This document shows, piece after piece, positions 8,586 through 16,241 of a stretch of 64,000 nucleotides of DNA. The notes beneath the pieces are model-generated. The model was given only the letters and a program-made list of their open reading frames with translations, was not told where the DNA came from and made no database searches. The position numbers were made by a program, and so were the translations under genes. The DNA comes from an uncultured Crocinitomix sp. Its GTDB lineage: Bacteria; Bacteroidota; Bacteroidia; Flavobacteriales_D; Crocinitomicaceae. Position 1 is the first letter of the stretch; the number at the start of each line of letters is the position of its first letter. The DNA is taken from assembly GCA_937136425.1 (NCBI GenBank), contig CAKZON010000055.1, positions 43,765-107,764 on the forward strand, given 5' to 3'.

Positions 8586-9730
8586 CCAACTTAAAAGAAA
8601 AATTTGCACAAACGAGAAATCAAACCCAAACCCTTTGTGCCCCATTAAAAATTGAAGATTATTCCGTTCAACCTATCGTGGATGTATCTCCACCAAAGTG
8701 GCATTTAGCGCACTCAACTTGGTTTTTTGAACAATTTATACTTCAGCCGCACCAAACAAATTACAAAGTTTTCAATGCGGATTTCGCCTATTTATTTAAT
8801 AGCTACTACAATAATATTGGAACTAGAGTTTTAAGACCTAACAGAGGTTTAATGACTCGGCCAACAGTAGATGAAGTATATGCTTACCGCAACTACGTAA
8901 CAGAAGCTGTACTTGATTTTTTAGACAACGGATTTCCTTCTGAATTAATCCCAGTTTTAGAATTAGGAATAAATCATGAAGAACAGCATCAGGAACTTTT
9001 GGCATATGACATTAAATACATTCTTGGAAACCAACCTTTTTTTCCATCATATGAAACCAAAGCAAAATTATCGGTAGAAGATTTTGACTTAGAATACATT
9101 AATATCGCTGAAGGTGTTTATAATATTGGTCACCGTTCTGAAGAGTTTTGTTTCGACAATGAACTTGGGTATCATAAAGTATACTTAAACGCTTGTTCCA
9201 TTTCTAATAAATTAGTAACGAATGCTGAGTATATAGAATTTATAGAAGCTGGAGGATACACAAACTTTAATTATTGGCATGCAGAAGGTTGGGATTTTGT
9301 TCAAAACAACAAATTGGAAGCACCATTATATTGGCACAAAATAAATGACACTTGGCACTATTACGACCAAACAGGTTTAGTGCCCGTTGATGAAAACTTA
9401 CCTGTGATGCATGTTAGTTATTTTGAAGCTTTTGCATTTGCAGAATGGAAAGGTATGCGACTACCTACTGAATTTGAATGGGAAGTAGCATCAAACCATT
9501 TTAGATGGGGACAATTATGGGAATGGACCAGTAGTGCCTATCAACCTTATCCTGGTTTTACAAAAAAGGAGGGAGCCATTGGCGAATACAATGGGAAATT
9601 TATGGTAAACCAGCAAGTTTTACGAGGCGCCTCAATAAGCACAGCGGCAAACCATTCTAGAAATACTTACAGAAACTTTTTTTCAACCCAATTGAGATGG
9701 CTTTTCTCAGGAATCCGATTAGCACAATAA
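8582..9730 (+). CDS. egtB: EgtB-type iron-dependent sulfoxide synthase (ergothioneine biosynthesis)
   Basis: Catalyses the O2-dependent C-S bond between trimethylhistidine (hercynine) and a thiol donor. The 382-residue protein has the N-terminal DinB_2 four-helix domain with the iron ligands H44 (HLAHSTWF) and H132-x3-H136-x-E ([10 protein letters not shown]), and a C-terminal formylglycine-generating-enzyme-like domain ([29 protein letters not shown]...RNTYRNFF). The start is GTG, set by the 4-base overlap with the preceding gene. No gamma-glutamyl-cysteine ligase (EgtA) or EgtC amidohydrolase lies nearby, so cysteine may be the direct thiol donor, as in fungal Egt1; this is an inference. 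Confidence 0.94.
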   Translation: MTNLKEKFAQTRNQTQTLCAPLKIEDYSVQPIVDVSPPKWHLAHSTWFFEQFILQPHQTNYKVFNADFAYLFNSYYNNIGTRVLRPNRGLMTRPTVDEVYAYRNYVTEAVLDFLDNGFPSELIPVLELGINHEEQHQELLAYDIKYILGNQPFFPSYETKAKLSVEDFDLEYINIAEGVYNIGHRSEEFCFDNELGYHKVYLNACSISNKLVTNAEYIEFIEAGGYTNFNYWHAEGWDFVQNNKLEAPLYWHKINDTWHYYDQTGLVPVDENLPVMHVSYFEAFAFAEWKGMRLPTEFEWEVASNHFRWGQLWEWTSSAYQPYPGFTKKEGAIGEYNGKFMVNQQVLRGASISTAANHSRNTYRNFFSTQLRWLFSGIRLAQ

Positions 9731-9733
9731 AAA

Positions 9734-10675
9734 ATGATGAACAACTTTGAAAAAGATGTTTTTGAAGGATTAACCGCTTCAAAAAAAGCACTCAAATCAA
9801 AATATTTTTACGACGATATTGGTAGCCGAATTTTCCAAGAGATAATGGAAATGCCCGAATACTATTTAACGAATTGTGAATTTGAAATTTTTCAAAAGCA
9901 AAGCGAAGAAATTTTTAATGCGCTTAACTTTCAAACTCACTTTAACCTTATAGAACTTGGCGCTGGAGACGGACTAAAAACCGCCGAACTAATTAGATAT
10001 TTATCTGCCAATAAAATCTCGTTCACATACACTCCTATAGATATTTCGCAGGAAGCCAATGAATTACTTTCAGCAAAGTTAAAATTGGAATTTCCTGAAT
10101 TGAAAATTTCTCCAAAAACGGGCGATTATTTTGAGATTTTAAAAGACTTACGAAACAACAACACCCCTTCTCTACTCTTATTTATTGGGAGTAATATTGG
10201 TAATTATTTGAAGGATGAGGCAGTTGCTTTGTTTGATTTATTCAACCAATCCATGAAAACGGGCGACAAATTATTAATTGGTGTAGATTTAAAAAAGGAT
10301 CCAGAGATAATTCACCAAGCCTATTTTGATCCGCACGGTATCACGAAACGATTCAACATAAATTTGTTAACGCGTATTAATCGTGAATTGGGCGGAAATT
10401 TTATTGAAAACAACTTTGATTTTGAAGTTAACTATGATCCTACAACCGGAGAAGTTAAAAGCTATTTAAAGAGCTTAGTTCACCAAAAAGTTGAAATCAA
10501 AAAAATCAATTTAGAAATTGAATTTAAAGAAGACGAAACCATATGGACGGAATTATCGAAAAAGTATGATTTAGCAGAACTAAAAACCTTACTGCAAAAC
10601 TCAGGCTTTAAAACCTTAAAACATTTTACTGATTCTCGAAATTACTTTTCTGATAGCGTCTTTGAAAAAGCTTAA
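9734..10675 (+). CDS. egtD: EgtD, L-histidine N-alpha-methyltransferase
   Basis: Trimethylates histidine to hercynine using S-adenosylmethionine, the first step of ergothioneine synthesis. The 313-residue protein shows the N-terminal KYFYDDIGSRIFQEI and PEYYLTNCE motifs, the SAM site LIELGAGDG (residues about 72-80), the histidine-binding IGSNIGNY segment and the FNINLLTRINRELGG block. It follows egtB after 3 bases; ATG at 9734 or the adjacent ATG at 9737 could be the start. Last gene of the msrB-to-egtD run, ending convergently 2 bases from the next gene. Confidence 0.95.
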   Translation: MMNNFEKDVFEGLTASKKALKSKYFYDDIGSRIFQEIMEMPEYYLTNCEFEIFQKQSEEIFNALNFQTHFNLIELGAGDGLKTAELIRYLSANKISFTYTPIDISQEANELLSAKLKLEFPELKISPKTGDYFEILKDLRNNNTPSLLLFIGSNIGNYLKDEAVALFDLFNQSMKTGDKLLIGVDLKKDPEIIHQAYFDPHGITKRFNINLLTRINRELGGNFIENNFDFEVNYDPTTGEVKSYLKSLVHQKVEIKKINLEIEFKEDETIWTELSKKYDLAELKTLLQNSGFKTLKHFTDSRNYFSDSVFEKA

Positions 10676-10677
10676 TA

Positions 10678-10974
10678 CTATCGACGCTTTTGATTTAATT
10701 TAGCTTTAGCTCTTTCTTTCTCTTTAGCATCACAATATACACTCATGATAGAATAGAATATATCTTGACGCGTTGCAACTGGCTCATATCCAATCTTCTC
10801 TTTGCAAAGCCTCACTAACTCTACATGTGCTTCATTTTCCTCGTCGTAAGACAACTTCGTCACATCAAAATCTACATTTTCTTTAGCATAGATTTTTGTA
10901 AACAAGTCTCCATGTATACGCACGAATAACTGTTCAACCGCTAATTTAAGCGTTTCTTTTACCGATTTTTTCAT
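10678..10974 (-). CDS. Hypothetical 98-residue protein paired with an HTH regulator
   Basis: No family recognised. The protein is predicted largely alpha-helical and charged, with a basic tail (KEKERAKAKLNQKRR). It lies 5 bases downstream of the HTH protein on the same strand, so both are probably cotranscribed. No membrane segment or signal peptide. A toxin/antitoxin relationship was considered but no toxin motif is visible. Confidence 0.6.
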   Translation of the reverse strand: MKKSVKETLKLAVEQLFVRIHGDLFTKIYAKENVDFDVTKLSYDEENEAHVELVRLCKEKIGYEPVATRQDIFYSIMSVYCDAKEKERAKAKLNQKRR

Positions 10975-10979
10975 AAGTT

Positions 10980-11297
10980 TTAAGAATTCTCGTTTTCATG
11001 ATGCTCAGCTATCTCTAGCTCTTGAAAGGTAATTTTAGGCACCGCGTAATTGAAAATTGCTTCTATGCGAATGTCAAAAAAATTAGCGATAATTGCAAGC
11101 TTATCAGCTGGAATTGTTGCACTAGATCCCTTCTTTATATACTTCCATTTCCTAAACGTCTCAGCACTTACACCTATTTTTTTCGGAAGCTGCTTTGACG
11201 TAATCTTGTATTGGTTATGAGGTAGCTCATTCATAAATTTATACAATAAGTATTTATACTTATCATCCATTTTTGCATCATTTTTTTTTGTGTTCAT
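10980..11297 (-). CDS. Small helix-turn-helix protein
   Basis: A 105-residue DNA-binding protein. The central region (ITSKQLPKKIGVSAETFRKW, about 32-51, then IPADKLAIIANFFDI) matches an XRE/Cro-like HTH in which helix 2-turn-helix 3 is followed by the conserved LAxIAxxFD helix. The ATG at 11297 is the first; M10 is an alternative. It diverges from the twin XRE/S24-like genes across a 335-base AT-rich gap. Likely a local regulator; target unknown. Confidence 0.65.
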   Translation of the reverse strand: MNTKKNDAKMDDKYKYLLYKFMNELPHNQYKITSKQLPKKIGVSAETFRKWKYIKKGSSATIPADKLAIIANFFDIRIEAIFNYAVPKITFQELEIAEHHENENS

Positions 11298-11632
11298 TTG
11301 GGTGAGTTGGGTTTGTAAATCTTGAGTTTTATCTACTCCAAATATAACATTTTATTTTATTCTATTTAAAATAAATATTGAATATAAAATAAAAATATTT
11401 AAAATTTATTCCTTTTAATACGCCTAAAAAACCTCACATAACTCAGAACCACAGAGGCAATAAAGAATATTTTCAACATAAAATAAATGTCAATATATCT
11501 TAAAATAACTCAACTGTTTTGTATAAATTTCATGTTTTAATGTAAAATTTTACCCTAATCGGGTCGAATTTTTAGTATATTGCCCAATTATTAAGCACAA
11601 GAAACCATTGACAATCCCACTATTCTCAATAA
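11298..11632. other. 335-base AT-rich intergenic region between divergent regulators
   Basis: No credible gene. It must hold the promoters of both flanking HTH genes. It contains an 11-bp A/T-only inverted repeat (TTTTATTTTAT at 11350-11360 and ATAAAATAAAA at 11384-11394), the short dyad ACCC-N5-GGGT (about 11551-11563), and the TTTTTAGTATATTG stretch near 11571 that could be part of a promoter. Low complexity makes all of these weak. Confidence 0.4.
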
Positions 11633-12280
11633 ATGAAAATTAAAAAGACCCAAATTAAGAACTTAATCAAGCTTAAATCTTTAAAGCAGAAAGAGGTAGC
11701 TAGCCAAATAGGTGTTGCCACGCAAGACTGGAACAACTGGATGTTTAGAAGTGTTTTTCCGCATTACGATAAATTGGAAAAGCTTGCTAAAGTACTTGAT
11801 GTAGAAACCTCTGAATTAATTGATGATGATAATATTACAGAATCTCGCATCTATTATAAACAAGGTCTTCTACCTCCAATAAACATTTCAATCCCGTTCT
11901 ACAATCAAAAAAGCAACAATCTCATTCCAATGCTAATTGATGAGGACGCCGATTTTGCAACAGATGATTTTATTTACATCCCTGGATTGAGTGCAGATAT
12001 TGTTATACCGTTTTACGGTAAACAAATGGATCCTGTTTTAACAAATGGCGATTTAATTGCACTAAGACGAATTAACGATTATTCATTTTTCAATTATGAG
12101 GACATTTATCTCATAGTGACTAAGGAGCAAATGTTCGCTCGATACATTCATTCGTCATCAACAGAAACTGAAATTGTTCTGAAGGATGAGAGAAACGACA
12201 ACGACTTCATAGATATCTCATTATCAAAAGTTAAAGCCATATACTTAGTTGTTTCGACCATTAAGCGCAGGGCTTTATAA
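11633..12280 (+). CDS. XRE-family regulator with degenerate S24 (LexA/CI-like) C-terminal domain, copy 1
   Basis: A 215-residue protein with an N-terminal HTH (residues about 5-62; LKQKEVASQIGVATQDWNNW, LEKLAKVLDVE) and a C-terminal S24/S26-like fold (FYGKQMDPVLTNGDLIALRR, about 128-146). In LexA and CI the second residue before Met-x-Pro region is the catalytic Ser of SM(E/D)P; here it is Gln131, and no clear catalytic Lys follows. Autoproteolysis is therefore not expected. It closely resembles the next gene in length and layout, so the pair arose by tandem duplication. Regulatory target unknown. Confidence 0.78.
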   Translation: MKIKKTQIKNLIKLKSLKQKEVASQIGVATQDWNNWMFRSVFPHYDKLEKLAKVLDVETSELIDDDNITESRIYYKQGLLPPINISIPFYNQKSNNLIPMLIDEDADFATDDFIYIPGLSADIVIPFYGKQMDPVLTNGDLIALRRINDYSFFNYEDIYLIVTKEQMFARYIHSSSTETEIVLKDERNDNDFIDISLSKVKAIYLVVSTIKRRAL

Positions 12281-12425
12281 GCACATAATTTCTTTCACTT
12301 TATTTCTCTTTTTATCGATTTTTTGCAGACTATCGTGTAAAAAAGTCGTGTTTTTGGGTTGATTTTTCTATTTTTAGAAACTGAATTAGGCATAATCACC
12401 TTTTCGTTAACCCTAAAACGCACAG

Positions 12426-13073
12426 ATGAAAATCAACAAAGAACTAATCAAATTATTGATTAAAAAGAAATCTCTCAAACAAAAAGATGTTGCCTTAAAG
12501 CTTGATGTCAGTCCGCAAGATTTTAATAATTGGATGTTCAGAGGCATTTTCCCTCACTATAATAAACTAGAAAAGTTAGCCGAAATATTAGACACGGAGG
12601 TTACAGAATTACATATTGAAAATAATATTTCAGAACCTTTTACAATTTACGGTAAAAAACTTTCATTCAATTCAGATGAATTAATCCCCTTCTACGAACT
12701 GGATCAACATGTTGGTCTTTCAGCAATTTGGAATAATGACGGCAGCCTTGCACCTAAAGACTTTATATACCTACCAGGTTTAAATGCTAGTTTTTTAATG
12801 ACTTATTACGGAAACGGAATGGAGCCACAACTAGAAAATGGTGACTGGATAGCATTGCGCCGAGTATCTGACTTATCTTTCTTTAATTATGGCAGTTTAC
12901 ATGCCATTGCAACAAAAGAACAAATTATAGTTAGAACACTAAAAAAGGGAACAAACGAAAGAAGCATTAGACTCTGCTCCAACAAAAAGTCAATTGATGA
13001 TATTGAACTTAACAAAAAGGCAATAAAAGCCCTTTATGTAATTGTATCAATTGTAAAGAGAAACTTAATTTAG
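12426..13073 (+). CDS. XRE-family regulator with degenerate S24 (LexA/CI-like) C-terminal domain, copy 2
   Basis: A second 215-residue protein colinear with copy 1. HTH at about 5-62 (LKQKDVALKLDVSPQDFNNW; FRGIFPHYNKLEKLAEILD) and the S24-like segment YYGNGMEPQLENGDWIALRR with Gly131 in place of the catalytic Ser. Both copies keep the Gly-Asp and Ala-Leu-Arg-Arg core, suggesting the fold is preserved for sensing or dimerisation rather than cleavage. It has its own 145-base upstream gap, hence possibly its own promoter. Confidence 0.78.
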   Translation: MKINKELIKLLIKKKSLKQKDVALKLDVSPQDFNNWMFRGIFPHYNKLEKLAEILDTEVTELHIENNISEPFTIYGKKLSFNSDELIPFYELDQHVGLSAIWNNDGSLAPKDFIYLPGLNASFLMTYYGNGMEPQLENGDWIALRRVSDLSFFNYGSLHAIATKEQIIVRTLKKGTNERSIRLCSNKKSIDDIELNKKAIKALYVIVSIVKRNLI

Positions 13074-13075
13074 AC

Positions 13076-13357
13076 CTACTTACAGTCTTTCGCAATTCTT
13101 AACACCTCACGAATAGAAGCTTTCTTTACGTCTTCGTAGTTTTGATATTTTTCTGCAACAACATCAACTGCACAATCACAATATTGTTTGGCTTTTTCTT
13201 CTCCAATTAACTTGCCTGCATTAGTTTCACAATTTGCAACAAATTCTTTAATCTGTTTTTTAGTCCAATACTTTGCAGCTGCTCTACCAAACATCTTGCA
13301 AGAAGAAAACACAAATAATGTAGCAATTAAGAATAGTGAAAAATTTCTGATTCTCAT
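13076..13357 (-). CDS. Small Cys-containing lipoprotein
   Basis: A 93-residue protein with a lipoprotein signal (LFLIATLFVFSSC, lipobox Cys at about residue 20). The mature part is helical and contains Cys residues in a CETNAGK...YCDCAVD...KDCK pattern, as in small Bacteroidota lipoproteins of unknown function. It ends 2 bases from the convergent XRE gene. No enzymatic motif. Confidence 0.7.
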   Translation of the reverse strand: MRIRNFSLFLIATLFVFSSCKMFGRAAAKYWTKKQIKEFVANCETNAGKLIGEEKAKQYCDCAVDVVAEKYQNYEDVKKASIREVLRIAKDCK

Positions 13358-13438
13358 TTCGTTTTGATTAGTTCAATGCAATAATAATTATTTTATCTGT
13401 GAAATGACTTTTATCACTAATAACTTTAGATTTATACG

Positions 13439-13446
13439 TAACTTTG
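13439..13446 (+). promoter_or_regulatory. -7 box TAACTTTG before the metal-handling cluster
   Basis: Exact match to TAnnTTTG, nine bases ahead of the ATG at 13456, implying a very short leader. The -33 element is not clear. Confidence 0.5.
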
Positions 13447-13455
13447 CGCTATTAA

Positions 13456-13839
13456 ATGTCAAGATTTAAACAACATATTAGTATTGCCTTAACAACTGCC
13501 ATGCTTATCGGTATGGTTTGGCAAACATTTACTGTTGTTCATTTCTACATGAATCAAGATGAAATTATTGAGGCTCATTGTGTCAACAAAGACAAACCTG
13601 ATTTAAACTGTAAAGGTCAATGTCATTTAAAGAAGCAGATGGACACCGCTGTTCCTGATCAAGACCTTTCTAAAACAACTCAATCCTCTAAAGCTTCGAT
13701 CCTATTATTCGTTTTTGCTGATACGGATGAAGCCATTTCTTGTGATTGCCCAGTGCATGAAGAAAAACAATATCCTTGCAGGGTGAATGAAACAAACGAT
13801 TTTGTTTCTGAAGTATTCACTCCTCCGCAATTCGCATAA
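13456..13839 (+). CDS. Small Cys/His-containing membrane-anchored protein, possible copper-cluster component
   Basis: The 127-residue protein starts with a hydrophobic anchor (about 8-33) and has conserved-looking thiol motifs in the exported part: EAHCVNKDKPDLNCKGQCHLKKQM (around 41-65) and SCDCPVHEEK (around 98). I recall similar small proteins near metal-related outer-membrane genes in Bacteroidota, but I cannot name a family. It opens a cluster with a barrel-like protein, a His-rich DUF4625 lipoprotein and an MbnP-like lipoprotein, supporting a metal-binding role by context. Confidence 0.6.
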   Translation: MSRFKQHISIALTTAMLIGMVWQTFTVVHFYMNQDEIIEAHCVNKDKPDLNCKGQCHLKKQMDTAVPDQDLSKTTQSSKASILLFVFADTDEAISCDCPVHEEKQYPCRVNETNDFVSEVFTPPQFA

Positions 13840-13887
13840 TTTCACAAACCGCATTGTCGGTAATTTTTACAGTTTGAAATTAAGTAC

Positions 13888-13916
13888 AGGACGTGTCAGT
13901 CCTTGAATCGACACGT
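13888..13916 (+). promoter_or_regulatory. Alternative overlapping hairpins in intergenic leader
   Basis: AGGAC (13888-13892) can pair with GTCCT (13899-13903), or ACGTGTC (13891-13897) with GACACGT (13910-13916). The two stems share bases and exclude each other, between the small Cys-rich protein and the barrel gene. Could be an RNA switch or a binding site; evidence is structural only. Confidence 0.3.
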
Positions 13917-13938
13917 TTGGAAAATGCAAAACAAATAA

Positions 13939-14895
13939 ATGAAACATTTAATCATGAGCGTTATGCTCTGGTTTCCATTTTTAAGTTTCGCATGTGACAA
14001 TTGTAATGTATATCTTAACCTATCTCCTAACGACTATAAAAACTCCATTGGAATTTTTATGCGACATAGAGAGATGCATGGAGAATATAACCTCCTTGGT
14101 GAGATGATTACAACTAAGCATGCTGGACATGGAAACGACATGGCTTTTTGGGGTGAAAAAGTCAAAGAAAATTACTTCACCTATGAATTGCGCGGAAGTT
14201 TTTATTTCCGCGAAAAGTGGAAAACAAGTCTTATTCTACCATTAATCAACAACCATCAATGGATTGGGAATGATCACCGCTATAATATAACTGGGGTTGG
14301 AGATCCAATTATCATGGAGTCTTACCAAGTGTTTAACACTAAAAGAGATACACTCAAAAAGTCGTTTACGCAAAGACTTACAGTTGGTGCCGGAATCAAA
14401 CTTCCATTAGGTAAAACTAATTTGACTTATGATCGTGGAGTTCCTAACCTAGATTTACAACCTGGAAGCGGAAGCTGGGATATGCTCGCATTCATAGCGT
14501 ACACATTCAAATTCAATTTTGCTGGAATAACCTCCAATCTAAATCACAAACGAAATGGATGGGATGCTGAAAAATACAGATACGGCGCAGTTACAAACGG
14601 AACCGTGAACCTATTTGCAGATTTAAATTTAAAACACTTTACTGTGCGCGTTGCAGGCGGAACCTATTTTGAGTTTTCTCAAATGGATGAAAGCCAATTA
14701 TTTGCAAATGAATTACCTTTTCAACATTATGACACAGGCGGAAATGCGTGGTTTGGGAATGGGAAAATTCAATTATTTACCGACCACTTTGTAGTTTTTG
14801 CCGAATATCAAACCCCATTAAAAAACAACCTCAACGGCTACACTCAATTATTAACAAAAAATAAAATTAATACAGGTATCATTTATACCTTTTAA
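13939..14895 (+). CDS. Probable outer-membrane beta-barrel protein of the metal cluster
   Basis: The 318-residue protein has a signal peptide (MKHLIMSVMLWFPFLSFA) followed immediately by CDNCNVY, then alternating barrel-like strands ending in an aromatic residue (NKINTGIIYTF). Short His/Met motifs (RHREMHGEY, KHAGHGNDM) near the N-terminus could bind metal. It lies between a small Cys-rich membrane protein and a His-rich lipoprotein. I do not recognise a named family; outer-membrane channel or receptor is an inference from composition. Confidence 0.6.
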   Translation: MKHLIMSVMLWFPFLSFACDNCNVYLNLSPNDYKNSIGIFMRHREMHGEYNLLGEMITTKHAGHGNDMAFWGEKVKENYFTYELRGSFYFREKWKTSLILPLINNHQWIGNDHRYNITGVGDPIIMESYQVFNTKRDTLKKSFTQRLTVGAGIKLPLGKTNLTYDRGVPNLDLQPGSGSWDMLAFIAYTFKFNFAGITSNLNHKRNGWDAEKYRYGAVTNGTVNLFADLNLKHFTVRVAGGTYFEFSQMDESQLFANELPFQHYDTGGNAWFGNGKIQLFTDHFVVFAEYQTPLKNNLNGYTQLLTKNKINTGIIYTF

Positions 14896-14907
14896 AAATT
14901 TAATAAA

Positions 14908-15306
14908 ATGAAATATTCTATAAAAATATCAGTTATCATAGCAATTGCAGCTTTATCATTCACTTCAACGTCTTGTAAGAAAGATAAAGAAGATCCGACA
15001 ATAACAGTATCAACGCCTGAGCAACATACACACTTCAACTGGGGTGATGAGGTTCATATTGAAGCTAGTTTTGCAGATGATCGTGGCTTAAAAAATTACA
15101 CAGTAATGATGGTTGATGCAGACGGAAACCACCAAGATGATTTCGATTTTATGAAAACAGGCACAACAACTGAATTGACGTATGATTTCCATGATCATTT
15201 TATGGTTCCTGATGATGCCCCAATGATGGCATGGGTACAATTTAATGTTACAGATGCAGAAGATAAAACAGCAACATTAACTTGGATGTTACACTTTGAC
15301 GAATAG
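14908..15306 (+). CDS. DUF4625-like lipoprotein
   Basis: The 132-residue protein has a lipobox (SFTSTSCKKDKED, Cys at about 23) and a single Ig-like domain. The DEVHIEASFADDRGLKNYTV and FNVTDAEDKTAT patterns match DUF4625, an extracellular lipoprotein domain. Histidines are frequent (EQHTHF, DFHDHF), in keeping with metal binding. It follows the barrel gene after 12 bases and precedes the MbnP-like gene by 64. Confidence 0.75.
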   Translation: MKYSIKISVIIAIAALSFTSTSCKKDKEDPTITVSTPEQHTHFNWGDEVHIEASFADDRGLKNYTVMMVDADGNHQDDFDFMKTGTTTELTYDFHDHFMVPDDAPMMAWVQFNVTDAEDKTATLTWMLHFDE

Positions 15307-15370
15307 AAAAAAATGATTAAATTGAGGAGGGTTAATTGATATTGCTCTCCTCCTTTAAAAAGCTTGAAAT

Positions 15371-16132
15371 ATGATAAAAAAAATAAAATCAATCACCGCA
15401 CTTAGTTTTGCTACTCTACTTTTATTTGGAGTTACGGCTTGTAAAAAAAATGGAGAAAAAATTAACTCTGATTTAAGTATTGCTTTTCAAACACAGGTTG
15501 GAGGCTCTAACTATGCCATTAATGACGTTTACAGAAATGCAAGCGATATTGATATTAAATTTGAATCCTTTCAATTTTACTTATCTGATATTACAATTGT
15601 AAATTCTGATGGAGAAGGAAGACTTGTTAGTGAAATAGAGTTATTCAAGTTTGATGCAACGGGTCATTCTAAATTAGATTTTCGTGTTCCGCATGGAAAA
15701 TATGAATCTATTCAGTTTGGTATTGGAGTAAAAAAAGAACTTAACGAAGCAGATCCTTCCAACTACTCGGCAGAAGGGCATCCTTTAAACACAATTGAAA
15801 ATACTTATTGGGGCTGGGCAGGTATGTATCGTTTTGTAATGAACGAGGGAAGGTTTGATGCAGATTTAGACGGAGATTTTGAAGGCATATTTGCGTACCA
15901 TACGGGGCGCGAACTAAGCTATAGAACACTATCTGTTCCGCACAACTTTACCGTTTCTAAAAAAGAGGCTAACGCACTTAATTTTACTGTAGACCTTTAC
16001 CAACTATTAGAAAAACCAGGGAATGAAGTTGATGTCGTAACCGAGCCATTTTATCATGGAAGTACTGAGAATGAAGATATTTCAATTCGGATTAGTGACA
16101 ACATGAAAGACGCAATTTCAATTGCTCCTTAA
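15371..16132 (+). CDS. MbnP-like lipoprotein (copper-binding family)
   Basis: A 253-residue lipoprotein (lipobox LLFGVTACKK). The mature part shows the MbnP family landmarks: FESFQFYLSDITI, the LEIELF-like strand, PHGKYESIQFGIGV, and NTYWGWAGMYRFVMNEG with FAYHTG further on. MbnP proteins act with a MauG-like dihaem MbnH in copper acquisition in methanotrophs and are widespread in Bacteroidota copper loci. No MbnH or TonB receptor is present here. Last gene of the cluster that starts at 13456. Confidence 0.8.
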   Translation: MIKKIKSITALSFATLLLFGVTACKKNGEKINSDLSIAFQTQVGGSNYAINDVYRNASDIDIKFESFQFYLSDITIVNSDGEGRLVSEIELFKFDATGHSKLDFRVPHGKYESIQFGIGVKKELNEADPSNYSAEGHPLNTIENTYWGWAGMYRFVMNEGRFDADLDGDFEGIFAYHTGRELSYRTLSVPHNFTVSKKEANALNFTVDLYQLLEKPGNEVDVVTEPFYHGSTENEDISIRISDNMKDAISIAP

Positions 16133-16241
16133 TAGCAATTCAATTACCACAGAATCAACAAAAGTAACACTTTACGTTTTTAGTTGTATGATTATGTAAG
16201 TTTAAAAAGAAAATACCGTCAAAGGGTTTTTACACTTACCT

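Noticed and set aside
10678..11297. Toxin-antitoxin module
   Set aside because: The HTH protein could be an antitoxin, but the 98-residue partner has no toxin motif and follows rather than precedes in the usual HigBA-like order; not supported.
11633..13073. Prophage remnant (CI-like repressors)
   Set aside because: No integrase, excisionase, phage structural gene or attachment repeats nearby; flanked by chromosomal genes.
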